DNA from: Liolophura sinensis
Taxonomy: Eukaryota > Mollusca > Polyplacophora > Chitonida > Chitonidae
Direction of reading: 5' to 3'
Assembly (NCBI RefSeq): GCF_032854445.1
Contig: NC_088301.1
Location: 930,001-994,000 of the forward strand
Length of the DNA stretch: 64,000 nucleotides
The notes beneath the pieces are model-generated. The model was not told the origin of the DNA. It saw only the letters and a list, made by a program, of their open reading frames with translations, and did not search any database. The position numbers and the translations under genes are program-made. Positions 1 through 11,158 of the stretch are shown here, one piece after another (the stretch's first letter is position 1; each line of letters starts with the position of its first letter).

Positions 1-1208
1 ATTTACATCCTGGGATAAAATGTTTGACTTTTTTCTCAGTTGTGAAGTTCTTTTTTCGTGTTGCTCATCAGAATTATAATGTTTTCGTTCTTTCATTTGC
101 ATGACATACCCAATTAAGTATGAACTGAGGCAAACCTTTCCTGGTTAACATAAAAAAAAACTCACCAAGAACAAGGCTGCCAACAAGACGTTCTATTTAT
201 TAACTGCTGTGACGTTTGGCATTATTTGACAATGTTTGGCCTCCTAGCGGTTTGCCTGGCTGTGACTATAAGTTGCCCATGGTTTGAAAATATCTGGACT
301 ATAGATAGTGTTACCGTATAAGCATCACGTTCCACATCATATGATTATTATATTGTGTTTGCTGATGTTTGAAATATTTTTATAATGTTTCAGGAGGCTT
401 TGACTATAGTTATGATTAACATAACATCAATAGTTAAGTAATAGCTATTAATAGTTTGTGAACGTTTGCAAATACAGTTATAATTAACCGGTGCTCGACA
501 GTTCTCATGATAGGTTCGGAAATATGTAAACTATAGTTACTCATGATTCACGTTGAAGGTTTACGTGTAGCAATACGTCAGAGAATGTCATAATTCAGTT
601 TAGATTAAAAAGTGTTTAATTAAGTATGGAAATGCTTTAATCGCAATATGATTAATATAATGCTAAGACTGAAAGTTCTCCGCTATAGAGTTCGGAAACG
701 TTTGACGATAAAATAATGGTTATATATGCCTTACCATATCGTTAAGTTTACATTTCTACATTATGTTCATTTTGCACGTGAGTAATTATAAATATACTAA
801 CTAATGTATTTTAATAAATGTAGAATTCAGATGGATTACCATCTAGATCTACTCCTAAATGTTAAAGTACAGTTAAGCACAATAAAAGTTTTAAAATACT
901 GAGCTATGTTGTTGCATGGGGATGGCAAACATACTCATGCTCACAAAACCTTTGTGAATATTATCTTGAAACAGAGTTAGTCACTAGCCGTGGATATACT
1001 TTACTTCCCTCCTGTTCTTCATAGGGAAGTTTATTTTATGAGTTTTCAAGGAAAGATACGCCTACTGAATACAAATATCGCCATATATCGTCTGTTTCAC
1101 ATCAGGAATTTATATGACTCAGTTCTTTCTTTGAAACTTCCTGAATGAAATTCCGGGATTTTCAAGTTTATTCTTTATTCCTCATTATCTCAAAATTCCT
1201 TTTCTCAG
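1..1208. other. AT-rich non-coding flank of the TAL1-like gene
   Basis: No coding similarity, repeat array or RNA gene was recognised. The stretch ends in a pyrimidine-rich run and AG at 1207-1208, a good splice acceptor just before the TAL1 coding exon. Much of it is therefore probably the 3' part of an intron behind one or more 5' exons that lie outside the window or are non-coding. Confidence 0.5.
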
Positions 1209-1234
1209 GTTTGTCTGACAAAGGTGTTTCGAGG

Positions 1235-2095
1235 ATGACCGCTGTGACGGATACACAGATGGAAAGACTGCCGCTTAAGTTGGAATCCAGATGTAGTGAG
1301 GAGAGTTATGAAGATGATGTGTTTCTGTCGAAACGCTCCATGGATGAACTTGCCGAAGGGTCGGACGACGACACACCAATTAGACCTATTGCTTTCCCCA
1401 AGCATGGAATGTTTTCAGATCTGACCGATAGGTCTTACGTCAGCGACACAGAAAGCGTAGATGGCGACGATTTATGCGATAACGTATTCATCGACACGCA
1501 CACTGATGACGTCAGCTTACGCCATCAAGGTTACATCTGTCTCCAATCGACGTCAACATCACCGTCGCCACCGTCGTCGGCGTTTACGCTAGGAAGCACG
1601 TCATCTTACAACATGAATGTTATCAGTTTAACAAGAACATCAGCCGACAGCCAGAGCTCTCCTCTGGACCTGAGGCGTAAACAACTTCATCGTTCCCATG
1701 GCGAAGAAGTGATTGTCACTCACGGAAACCCTCTAAAAAAAGTGGCGCGGAGAATGTTCACAAATTGTCGCGAAAGATGGCGTCAACAAAATGTAAATGG
1801 TGCGTTTGCTGAGCTGCGGAAACTTGTTCCAACACATCCACCGGACAAGAAACTGAGCAAGAACGAAATCCTCAGACTGGCAATAAAATATATAAATTTG
1901 CTGTCGAACGTCGTAGACTTCCAGAAAAAGACATCTGGGTGTCTGTCAGAGGAAGAAGCCATGGACATGGGAGAGAGGTATCCACGCCCTGCATCTCACC
2001 TTCTCGTCAAGTCCCCGGATGTTAGTCGTACTTCTGGCAGCCATTCCCCGGGATCTAGTTTCTACGACGACAACAGTGGGGAAGAGTCAGTGTAG
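1235..2095 (+). CDS. TAL1: TAL1/SCL-type bHLH transcription factor
   Basis: Class II basic helix-loop-helix factor. In vertebrates TAL1 pairs with E proteins on E-boxes and works with GATA and LMO partners in blood, endothelial and neural fates; the same role here is inference. The bHLH spans residues 172-227 (about 1748-1915), with the basic stretch [14 protein letters not shown], then [12 protein letters not shown] and the family-diagnostic loop [13 protein letters not shown]. Flanks are acidic and Ser/Thr-rich, and the C-terminus ([15 protein letters not shown]) resembles TAL1 tails. I chose the ATG at 1235 (MTAVTD) because a strong acceptor lies at 1207-1208. An in-frame ATG at 1145 would lie in the presumed intron. 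The frame is open from the acceptor, so an upstream coding exon could extend the 286 aa. The basic region has Cys where vertebrate TAL1 has Ser. LYL1 and TAL2 are the closest alternatives. Confidence 0.9.
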   Translation: MTAVTDTQMERLPLKLESRCSEESYEDDVFLSKRSMDELAEGSDDDTPIRPIAFPKHGMFSDLTDRSYVSDTESVDGDDLCDNVFIDTHTDDVSLRHQGYICLQSTSTSPSPPSSAFTLGSTSSYNMNVISLTRTSADSQSSPLDLRRKQLHRSHGEEVIVTHGNPLKKVARRMFTNCRERWRQQNVNGAFAELRKLVPTHPPDKKLSKNEILRLAIKYINLLSNVVDFQKKTSGCLSEEEAMDMGERYPRPASHLLVKSPDVSRTSGSHSPGSSFYDDNSGEESV

Positions 2096-2104
2096 TGAGA
2101 AGTA

Positions 2105-2110
2105 AATAAA
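2105..2110 (+). terminator. AATAAA hexamer just after the TAL1 stop
   Basis: A canonical AATAAA lies about 10 bp after the stop codon. It may be a polyadenylation signal, but this would make a very short 3'UTR, and the real site may lie further on in the AT-rich sequence. Confidence 0.3.
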
Positions 2111-2383
2111 CCCAGTGCTTGTTGACTGATCATGTCACCATTTGGAACAGGCTGAGAAGATGTCCGGGATATGAAATTTCTGCAAAAAACTATTGCCTTC
2201 ATCACGTGACGAAGGCTGGTCTGACCAGTGTGAATCAAGTCTTCTCAATCATTAATATCTATTTTTCATTCAACAAAAGACTTAAACATGAGACTTTTTC
2301 TTCTACTAACGCTTATCATATTTATTTAAAAACTTATTTTCACACTCGCCTAAGAGAAAGAGAGTAGGCTAGAGTGAATATAT

Positions 2384-2539
2384 GTATTTGACAAAGGGCG
2401 AGTACATGCCCATACATGCCCATATAGGACTATGTGTATTTGACAAAGGGCGAGTACATGCCCATACATGCCCATATAGGACTATGTGTATTTGACAAAG
2501 GGCGAGTACATGCCCATACATGCCCATATATGACTATGT
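2384..2539. repeat. 52-bp tandem repeat, 3 copies
   Basis: Three near-identical 52-bp units start at about 2384, 2436 and 2488. Each contains TTTGACAAAGGGCGAGTACA and a doubled CATGCCCATA. The array is downstream of TAL1 and non-coding. Confidence 0.9.
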
Positions 2540-2788
2540 TTTTCCTCACGATGGTAAAATATTCACGGAAGCCATGAACTCTCCGTTCAGTGATTCATCG
2601 CCATGATGGGTTGTCCCTTATTACAATTAGGCCTACACAATAATATTTTACCGTACTAAATACTGTGTAATTAACCAACAATGTTGATCTCACTTCCACA
2701 TGTGCGTTCTGTCCTTCCATCACTACAGAGCTTATGTCTTGTTTCATCCTACTTTAGTTTGTCATCATTAATCATAATCCATGCATTT
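2540..2788. other. Unique non-coding sequence
   Basis: Short AT-rich spacer between two tandem arrays. Nothing recognised. Confidence 0.5.
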
Positions 2789-3124
2789 TAGGATTAACGC
2801 CAACGTTTTAACTGTGAATCATATGTCCATTAGGATTAACGCTAACGTTTTAACTGTGAATCATATGTCCATTAGGATTAACGCTAACGTTTTAACTGTG
2901 AATCATATGTCCATTAGGATTAACGCTAACGTTTTAACTGTGAATCATATGTCCATTAGGATTAACGCTAACGTTTTAACTGTGAATCATATGTCCATTA
3001 GGATTAACGCTAACGTTTTAACTGTGAATCATATGTCCATTAGGATTAACGCTAACGTTTTAACTGTGAATCATATGTCCATTAGGATTAACGCTAACGT
3101 TTTAACTGTGAATCATATGTCCAT
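2789..3124. repeat. 42-bp minisatellite, 8 copies
   Basis: Eight units of 42 bp. The first is slightly divergent (GCCAACG for GCTAACG) and the next seven read identical. The core is GGATTAACGCTAACGTTTTA followed by a CATATG. Because 42 is divisible by three, the array is open in a forward frame, but the peptide is only the repeat itself and I do not regard it as a gene. Confidence 0.95.
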
Positions 3125-3671
3125 CATACGTTGTCCTTGTGAAGGGTTTCATCAGTACTTTTTTTCATCTCTGATGTAGCCTTTTTTCGATTCAAACATA
3201 TCCAGAAAGATGCAAAAAATACTGTTCCAACTTCAAAATTGTAGTTGACTAACGAATAGAAAGGTGGAGACGTTTTCCCGCACTAATGACAATCATGGCT
3301 ACCAAGCCGCATAAGGGGCTAGAGGGCGTGGTATTCAATTTGTTTTTCTCAATACATATACTGAGGTCTGGCTCATGCATAGTTTAATAAAATCAATTTT
3401 GTTAATCTAAGGGTTGAAAAGTAAAAATCCTTTCAGTCCATTCTTTCGGTGTGTTTGTTGGCCTGTTGGACACCACATCTCAATTAACATGGGCCATTCT
3501 CTTGACTAAAAGCCTGAGTGCAAGACCAAAACATTGGCGCTCTTCTTTTTTACGGGAGGTCGCAGCTTTAATGCGAATTTGAGCATGTTTGTTGAGTTGT
3601 TACTTGCAGAAAGCCACTATAACAGTTGCTAAGGTGCTCTATTTGGTCCATGAAAAACATTTGTTTCAACT
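3125..3671. other. Non-coding spacer
   Basis: No gene, RNA or mobile element recognised. The sequence is AT-rich and of low information content. Confidence 0.5.
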
Positions 3672-4070
3672 CCCAAAACTCGAAGCTACCGCCAAAACTC
3701 GAGGCAACCCTGAGAACTCGATGCAACCCCAAAACTCGAAGAAACCCTAAAAGTGGAAGCAACCCCAAAACTCGAAGAAACCCTAAAAGTGGAAGCAACC
3801 CCAAAACTCGAGAAACCCTAAAAGTGGAAGCAACCCCAAAACTCGAAGAAACCCTAAAAGTGGAAGCAACCCCAAAACTCGAAGAAACCCTAAAAGTGGA
3901 AGCAACCCCAAAACTCGAGAAACCCTAAAAGTGGGAGCAACCCCAAAACTCGAAGAAACCCTAAAAGTGGGAGCAACCCCAAAACTCGAAGAAACCCTAA
4001 AAGGGGAAGCAACCCCAAAACTCGTAGCAACCCCAAATGTCCACAAAACTCGTAAAACGCCAAAATTTGA
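3672..4070. repeat. 36-bp minisatellite with internal half-repeats
   Basis: Tandem array with a 36-bp main period. Each unit contains two related halves, one around AACCCTAAAAGTGG and one around AACCCCAAAACTCG. Some units lack GAA and are 33 bp long. The left edge (3672-3740) consists of diverged units. Both strands are open because the periods are multiples of three. No protein family is recognisable. Confidence 0.9.
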
Positions 4071-5168
4071 TTCCATCGAATTTTGGAATAGATACAACAT
4101 AATTAAGTCGAAATGAGAAGGTTGACGTCGAGGTGAGGTTGCATAGAGTTTTTGGTGATTTATATATTTGCTTATTTATTTATTGATCTATTTATTTATT
4201 TGATTGTTGTTTAACGCCATATTCAAGAATTTTTCATTTCATAGACTAAGCATTGCTGTGTAAAGTTCATTTGTAGTTGTACTGACAGGAGAAACAATGA
4301 TTCGCCGCGCAATTCATAGACTAAGCATTGCTGTGTAAAGTTCAGGTGTAGTTGTACTAGGCAAACAAAGAGACATCACACACTTGCGTTGTTGTGAACA
4401 CTGCGAGACTAAATTTTTACAAATTTAAGTACAAATCGCACTTACTGAACATAGTTTAAACTAACCGGGCGTGTGTAAGTTACAATCAAACAGATTCCCG
4501 GGAGCTTGATGGTTTGTGGTTTTGCGTAACCCCGGGAATTTTCTCCGTCAGGATGTTCACATCCCCCGGACGGGGGTCTGTGTCCGCTCTGTACAGTACA
4601 GTAGTAGAGTGGTAAGTGTGTTCAAACATACACTAAGGCTAGGTTGTAGTGAGACAGGTCATACACTGTCGTCATGCGCAAGGTATCCACAGAAAATTGC
4701 ACCCACCGTCCATGGTGGAAGTTTCGTTCTTGACTTTATAACGTCACAATATTTCTTCCCCAGCAGAACCATAAAGTACAAATGCATACAATAAGATGTA
4801 ATAAAGAATATGTTAGTAAGCATTTATATGATCATATACAAATAGTGAAAAGACTGTGAGGCGGGAATAAAGTAAAGGTGAACTTGAGTTAAACGTATAC
4901 AATGTATAGGTAAAGAAAAGAAATGACGAGAATCAAACTGGTCAGGGAGTAAAAATAGCCAGAGCAAAAATATGCATTTATAGACCATTTGCCATTTGCT
5001 GCCAACGTCAAAGCACGAAACTCATCGTCAGTTGCCAAGCAACAACAAATCTTTTTCCCTATGGACGATGTGAAGGGCTAAACTCTGGACAGTCAAACTG
5101 AAAGAAAAGGTGGGTAAACTAACTCCAAAATCTGAGTAAAAAAACTGAATCATATGACCATGTTAAAT
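4071..5168. other. Non-coding stretch with a SINE-tail fragment and a short duplication
   Basis: About 4172-4235 resembles the tail of the second SINE family (TTTATTTGATTG then TTTAACGCC). A roughly 45-bp segment containing ACTAAGCATTGCTGTGTAAA occurs twice, near 4245 and 4318. The rest has no recognisable content. Confidence 0.5.
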
Positions 5169-5310
5169 GAGTCGTGCACGACTCCTGTGAGTTTTCCGAC
5201 TAAGCATATGAGTCAAAATATAACCAGATGAGTCTCTTGACTCCGCTGATGAGGTGATATGACTCAGTTTTCTGAGTCGAATTAGCTCCATTGCATTACT
5301 CAGATTTTTG
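5169..5310. other. Cluster of GAGTC/GACTC motifs with a perfect palindrome
   Basis: 5169-5184 is a perfect 16-bp palindrome, GAGTCGTGCACGACTC. Several more GAGTC or GACTC pentamers follow within about 110 bp, including GACTCAG-TTTT-CTGAGTC near 5262, which could form a hairpin, and a TGACTCA that matches the AP-1/bZIP consensus. Function is unknown. Confidence 0.5.
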
Positions 5311-5399
5311 AGTTAGCTGACCCAAACTTTTTTATCAGTGCAGAATCACTTTAACCTAACTGTGAATACGGGTATACATAACATGGTCTGTTTACTTGT

Positions 5400-5600
5400 T
5401 TCAATGGTATTTTACAACGGTGGTCAGTATTATAGTGGGAGGAAACCGGACAGAGCCCGGGCGAAACCACGACCATCCGCAGGCTGCTGCCAGATTTCCC
5501 CAAGTAGAGGACTGAAGAGGAAGCAAGCAGGAGCTGGTGAGAGCTTCCTTGGTAATTTACTGAGCTAACATTCTTACCATTCGGCCACAAGGTCCTCATG
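5400..5600 (-). mobile_element. Second SINE family, diverged partial copy
   Basis: Read on the minus strand this matches the better copies at 14450-14716 and 45975-46250. It shares the inner block GGTTTCCTCCCACCATAATG-like sequence and GGTCGTGGTTTCGCCCGGGC, and a decayed tRNA-like head near 5560-5600. The 3' tail is incomplete. Confidence 0.65.
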
Positions 5601-6126
5601 GGTTATTATAATTTACATGAGTTTTGTATTGGTTATACACAACTTGTATACTGCACGAAGATCGAGTCTAGAAGATTTAATGTGTCTATTTATTCCTCTT
5701 AATCACCATTAACATACCATATTCAATCTCATACTGTTGAACCAGTATAAGGCAATCTTAACTGTAACTGTACAGTCAGGCCAGTTACACTGTTCTCAGC
5801 GTTAAAATCTTTTGGGGTTAATTATTCTTTGTAGCTAAGTAGGCGAGAATTTTAACCACTACAACATCCTAGCGTGGCTTCAGCTAGGCTGTGGCTTTAC
5901 GTCAAGAGGATTGTCGAGTACAGTACCTTCCAGCAAAGAGGGTTGGTTTCCTCTTATCTCTATACAGTTTCCTCCATCTTACAACAGTAACAGCAATCAA
6001 ACACAACATTATTTGAGGCAGAAGAAAAAATACCCGCAAATATAAGAGGCCTGGTCGAAATCGTAAAGACTTCCTTTCATGATGCAGTATATAAGGAAAG
6101 TCAAAAATCCAGTCTTGAGCGTTTTG
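5601..6126. other. Non-coding spacer
   Basis: No gene or repeat recognised. Confidence 0.5.
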
Positions 6127-6385
6127 CTGAGGCTGCAAGTCCGGAGGTTTGTCAGGTATACCTGGTGAGGGTTCGGAGGTTTGTCAAGTATATTTGGTGA
6201 GGGTCCGTAGGTTTGTCAAGTATACCTGGTGAGGGTTCGAAGGTTTGTCAGGTAAACCTGGTGAGGGTCTGGAGGTTTGTCAGGTACACCTGGTGAGCTC
6301 CGGAGGTTTGTCAGGTATACCTAGTGAGGGGCGCTTGCTGAGGCTGTAAGTCTGGAGGTTTGTCAGGTATACCTGGTGAGAGGTG
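6127..6385. repeat. ~31-bp minisatellite, about 8 copies
   Basis: Units contain GGAGGTTTGTCAGGTATACC followed by TGGTGAGGGT. They differ by point changes and short indels, including one insertion near 6330-6350. The CTGGTGAGG in each unit resembles a 5' splice site, but no gene is known here. Confidence 0.9.
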
Positions 6386-8354
6386 CTAATTTACTACGAG
6401 CACTTCTCCACTTAATAACCGGACATCCGTCTTCAAAAATATGAACATTATCAAGTACTGTATTTCAACTTCAATCAGTCAAATATCAGATCATATTTGA
6501 AAGGCAAAGAAATCACTGAAATGAAGTATATATAAAATGAAAGGATACTAAATAATTTCCGGAAAAATAGTTTGATTTATTTCTTGAATTTATTTTGAAT
6601 TTTTCCAACCAAACAAAGTAGTTATCAAACACCAGATTCTACGGTCGTCAGTAGTGACCCAGAAGGTATCAGTGGCGTCGCGTGCTCTATAATTCAGTTC
6701 TTCCAACAGTTTCCTTGATTGAAATAGTCCATTTTATCGGCTTTTTATAATTTCAGCCCTTCCTAAAACCTGTCGCAGTCTGCCAGTACGTATTCCATGT
6801 TAAATGTTCATATGATCTCAATCTGAGCGCACTGCTTGTTTCCTCGCAAATGACAAAATATCTGGGTGTAGATGTGGCCATATGGAGTTAACTATATGGA
6901 CTAACGGGTTTGCCGTTTAACATAAATAAAATTACACTTTAATGTATTCCAAAGTACTGGTACACTAACCGATAAAAACAACCATACATACTTTAATCTT
7001 AAGAGGAAATATAGCAGCAGTCCCGTATGGCTGTATGTTTATAGCTGGGAAAAATTACACTGTATAGAGGGACAAGAAAAAGCGATTTCGGGGTCAGTAA
7101 AAATAAGCCTCTATTCTATCATTAAATATGTTAGACGAATAAACAAGGACCAAAAAGGGAAGCTCTGAACCAAAAATAATGTACAAATTATGCGCTAACA
7201 ACATGAACCTGTGAAATGTGTAAAGTATGTAATCAATCCCCTTTCATGAAGTGGACAGATTAACACATAATTCACGAATAGTCAGATTAAAAAATAATGC
7301 TTTAATTTTTATCTGTCATAAACTCATTGCAATAGTATGAACCGTCTATCACTAATAGGGAAAAGAGCAATCCAGTTCAAGTCTTTATATCAGAGGAATA
7401 GCATTAACATTATGTAAAAAGCCCGGGTCCATAGCGTATTTGGCAAACCAGTCACATACAACCATCCGCCCCTCCCCATTAAGCGTATCCCTATCTCCAC
7501 AAGAGCATCTTTCTCCTCAGCGTATCAACTAATTTCTCCTGGCTCACTGAAGCACATAGAGCACCCCATAAACCAATCAGCGGGCACAATGAAGCTTGAC
7601 TGGCCGTTATCAGTCGCCAAACATCTGCCAGACTGAAACTCGTGCATATTCATGGCTATGCCAGGAAGCGGCCGAGGGAAAAAACGTCAGCCTGGGATTA
7701 TGAGTGATTTCTGGTTTACATTTTTTCTCGCTGGATCACTGAAAACAAAGTATAACCGTAGAAGGCATCGTTTCGGTGAGGCGTGAAGGAAAAAGGGACA
7801 CCCCACAAGAGAGGAAAAGAGAAACCAAGTGGTGTGATCGACTGCATTTAAAGAGGTTAAGCCGGAGATATGGGGTAACAAAAATCCATCAGCGCAAATT
7901 CAGTCGAAGATTAGCTATTATTTTAGATCAGCTGAAGTAAGTGCATTTTACAAAGTGTCGGCCTCTGGTATCCACGTTGCCGTTCAAAATCGGCAATAAA
8001 GTTCCTGAACTCCTCGAGCGGGTCGTACTATACCTTTAAAAACTTTAAAATCATTTGCACGCTATAAACAGTACAAGCGCGAGTCTTATATTTACTGAAA
8101 GGTGATAATTTGAATTATTTTCGGTAAATACGGAAGATTTCAGCTAATGGGGATATTTGGCCAAAAATCTTTAGAATAACTTGCTGAAGTTCAAAAAACG
8201 GTGTTGATGATCCTGACTTTTGCATGTTCGTTCCTTTGTCAGCCTTACCAAAAGCTTGAAATTGTCAACATAGTGTACACGTATCTCGTACTTTTGCTCA
8301 GTAAACTTGTGATATACATGCAGTGATTTACACCTTAACCAGTACATGTATTTA
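6386..8354. other. Long non-coding stretch downstream of TAL1
   Basis: No coding similarity. Most is AT-rich. The part from about 7430 to 7690 is more GC-rich and compositionally complex than its surroundings, with a CCAAT box (CCAATCAG near 7573), a GATA/E-box pair (7607-7627) and a GGAA core near 7663. It could be a regulatory block or a non-coding exon. Confidence 0.4.
7607..7627 (-). promoter_or_regulatory. Possible E-box/GATA composite site
   Basis: On the minus strand CAGATG is followed after 10 bp by GATAA. TAL1/E-protein/LMO2/GATA complexes are known to bind an E-box about 8-12 bp upstream of a GATA site in this order. The spacing and order fit, but a match this short can arise by chance. 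Confidence 0.3.
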
Positions 8355-8545
8355 TGTAGTTACTTATTTATTTTACTGGAGTTTTACGCCGCACTCAGAA
8401 ATATTTCACTTATACGACGGCAGCCTGCATTACTGTGCAGAGCCCAGCGGAAATTCACGACCATCTGCAGTTTGCTGACAGACATTCCCACATAGGCCGG
8501 GAGAGGAAGCCTGCATGAGATGGACTTGAACTCACAGCCACCTTG
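8355..8545 (-). mobile_element. Second SINE family, partial copy
   Basis: The minus strand carries the tRNA B-box-like GAGTTCAAGTCC, then the GGCTTCCTCTCC block, a ...GCAGATGGTCGTG... block, and the tail GTATAAGTGAAATATTTCTG ending in GTAAAACTCC and AT-rich repeats. A GT/poly-G run (8579-8612) lies just beyond it. Confidence 0.75.
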
Positions 8546-8612
8546 ATCAAAAGAGAAAAGACATAACAAGCTTCCATGAAGTGTGTGTGTGTGGGGGGGG
8601 GGGAGGGGGGGA

Positions 8613-9334
8613 TGATGTTGGCTTTGCGCCACATTGGTAGTATTTCAGCCATATCGAAGACAGGACAGGTGGGAATCGGTCACTGACGAGCCTCTGGATT
8701 GCAGTGAACACTGATACAGTTACCATGGAGATACTCTTTATCTTCATCATGCGAAATTGGTTTCACTGGTGTTAACGTCGTCGTTAGCATCACTAAAGTA
8801 AATAATGTCACCTCACTAAAATACGGTTTGAAGACAAGACACCAGGTATTGTCCAGTCACAATACACCGTTTGCAACAACGCAAAACATTTAACAATTTA
8901 AAAAAACTACACTTCCACATAAAACCGTCATTTGTTATAACAACTTTTCAGCTTTATTTTCGTCCTTAGGTTTATATTAACATACTGTTAATGTGAAATG
9001 ATAGACAACATGTAAGACGGCACAACAGTGATGGTTGGCTGTAGATATCAGAACGGAGGCATGATTGGATATCAAGTGTGGAGAAGCAGGATTAGCTGTC
9101 AGGTGCACAAGAGGTATAAAATGAGAACGCTGTGGTAGTTACGGACCACACCTGACAGGCGCAACTCGGCATGATTAACTCACAATGTGACAAACATTAT
9201 TAATGATAATGGGGGGGTCTCATAAAACATGACACATATGTAAATGGTAATGCTTTTGATATAAAACTGTCAAAACTTGTTGCGATTAGTTGACAGTGAC
9301 ATCGCTTACTGACACGCCTGATATATTTGTACAC
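8613..9334. other. Non-coding spacer
   Basis: Nothing recognised. It contains a minus-strand AATAAA-type hexamer near 8954, too far from FZR1 to be assigned with confidence. Confidence 0.45.
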
Positions 9335-9765
9335 TAGCATGGCATGATTCTCTCTCAATGGTTCCATACACATGCTGTCAGAAATGTCAACTGCCGCACA
9401 GACATGATTCTCTCTCACTGGTTCCATACACATGTTGTCAGAAATGTCAACTGCCGCACAGACATGATCCTCTCTCACTGGCTCCATACACCTGTTGTCA
9501 GAAATGTCAACTGCCGCACAGACATGATTCTCTCTCACTGGTTCCATACACATGCTGTCAGAAATGTCAACTGCCGCACAGACATGATTCTCTCTCACTG
9601 GCTCCATACACATGCTGTCAGAAATGTCAATTGCCGCACAGACATGATTCTCTCTCAATGGTTCCATACACATGCTGTAAGAAATGTCAACTGCCGCACA
9701 GACATGATTCTCTCGCACTGGTTCCATACACATGCTGTCAGAAATGTCAACAGCCGCACAGACAT
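9335..9765. repeat. 60-bp minisatellite, about 7 copies
   Basis: Seven units of 60 bp contain GGTTCCATACACATGCTGTC and AACTGCCGCACAGACATGAT. Units differ at a few positions (GGTTCC/GGCTCC, CATG/CCTG). Three frames over both strands stay open for 149-191 codons only because 60 is a multiple of three. It lies downstream of FZR1, possibly in or beyond its 3'UTR. Confidence 0.95.
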
Positions 9766-11158
9766 CACAACTCATGTCAGATTTCTCTACTAATCACGAC
9801 AACAGTTCAATAATCAAGGGCTTTAAAAAATAAATGCAAACAGTCACTAACTCAGTTTAAAACTGTTCCAAAAACAAGCCGGCCCGATCAGGCACAAGAA
9901 ATCAACAACAACAAAAAGGATAAATAGAAATATGATAAATATGATACATAAAATACATGAACAAATGGAACAAATAATAAGCTTATACTATTTTTGTCCC
10001 TCCACTCTGCCCCTCAGTACCCCCTCCCCCACTCTCTCACTCTCTCTCTCTCTGCCTCTCACACACAGCCACAACCAAACATACAATGTAGCTCACCATC
10101 AGTTCTCATGCTCTGTATTTAACTGAAGATACTGAAAGCTGGGAGGTAAACTGTTAGAAAACTGAGCTAATTAAGTCTTTAATTTCTGGCCGCTTGTATT
10201 CTCCTGAACAATAAATTAACCAAAAGTCAAAATTAAATCTCTTCAAACAACTGATCAACTAACATATGCTCATAACACAGAGTTCGTTTCTTTTTGTACC
10301 ATACTTTAGCCTAATAGAGGGTAGACTCCTCTACAATCCACTGAGTTGTTCAGAACTGGTAGACCAATGTAGACCTAGATGTGACACGTCACCGAGAAGC
10401 TCAGATCAACAAACAAACACCTGTATCTGCTGTCTGATTAACTTTAACCTTCAACCTCAACAACATTCAACCTCCCCTCTTCCTTCCAAACATGCACTGC
10501 ATTGTGCATGATTTGAAAAGTATCTCGCTGCCATTCAGCAAACTAGAAAGATGAATATAGGAATCACAGAATGGATATTTGGTGAAAGGATTGATTTACG
10601 TTTTAAATGAAAAATATGAGCTTAGTTGTACAAATGTTTTTATACTGATACAAATGTAAATTTTCATAAAAAAGGACAGGTATTGTACATCTACCTGTAT
10701 ATGACTTAACAATGGTGATAGTAAAGCTGACGGGGTGTGGGAAGATATAAAGACTTGGGCTAGGTGGGAGTGGTCACTCAAAGATACAGTGCCTCAGTAA
10801 CTCCGTCTGTAGTGTCCCACACTCACCACAAGAAGATAAACAACTACAAAGTAGGATGGGATATATATGGCATATCAAAGGGAATGAAATAAATAATAAA
10901 ATTTGTATTTACAAACAAATCAATACTTCATGTACCGATAAAGATGACACATGTAACTAACTGTGACAAAAAATGTATGATAGATCCACTTGGTCTCCCA
11001 ATGACATCCAGCAGGTAAAAAATGAACACCTGTATGTCTTCTGTCACCATTCACTGTCAAGGTGAGTTCTCTGGTGAACTTAACAACTTGGTCTGAGAGT
11101 CCCTAGTCTCGAGTTATCTCCCTTGAAAATGCTCTTCAAGTAATTTACCCTACTCGCC
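9766..11158. other. 3' flank of FZR1
   Basis: AT-rich sequence with no gene recognised. A CT/CA microsatellite lies at about 10029-10068. Part of this stretch is expected to be the FZR1 3'UTR (minus strand). An ATTAAA-like signal on the minus strand near 10174 is one possible end, but I cannot fix the polyadenylation site. Confidence 0.5.

Noticed and set aside
3672-4070. AACCCTAAA words resembling plant-type telomere repeats
   Set aside because: They recur only once per 36-bp unit and alternate with AACCCCAAAA; this is a minisatellite, not a telomere.
9200-9793. Cys-rich repeat protein on the minus strand (191 codons) and overlapping plus-strand frames
   Set aside because: The 60-bp unit is open in several frames at once. 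No signal peptide or non-repeat domain; repeat periodicity alone explains it.
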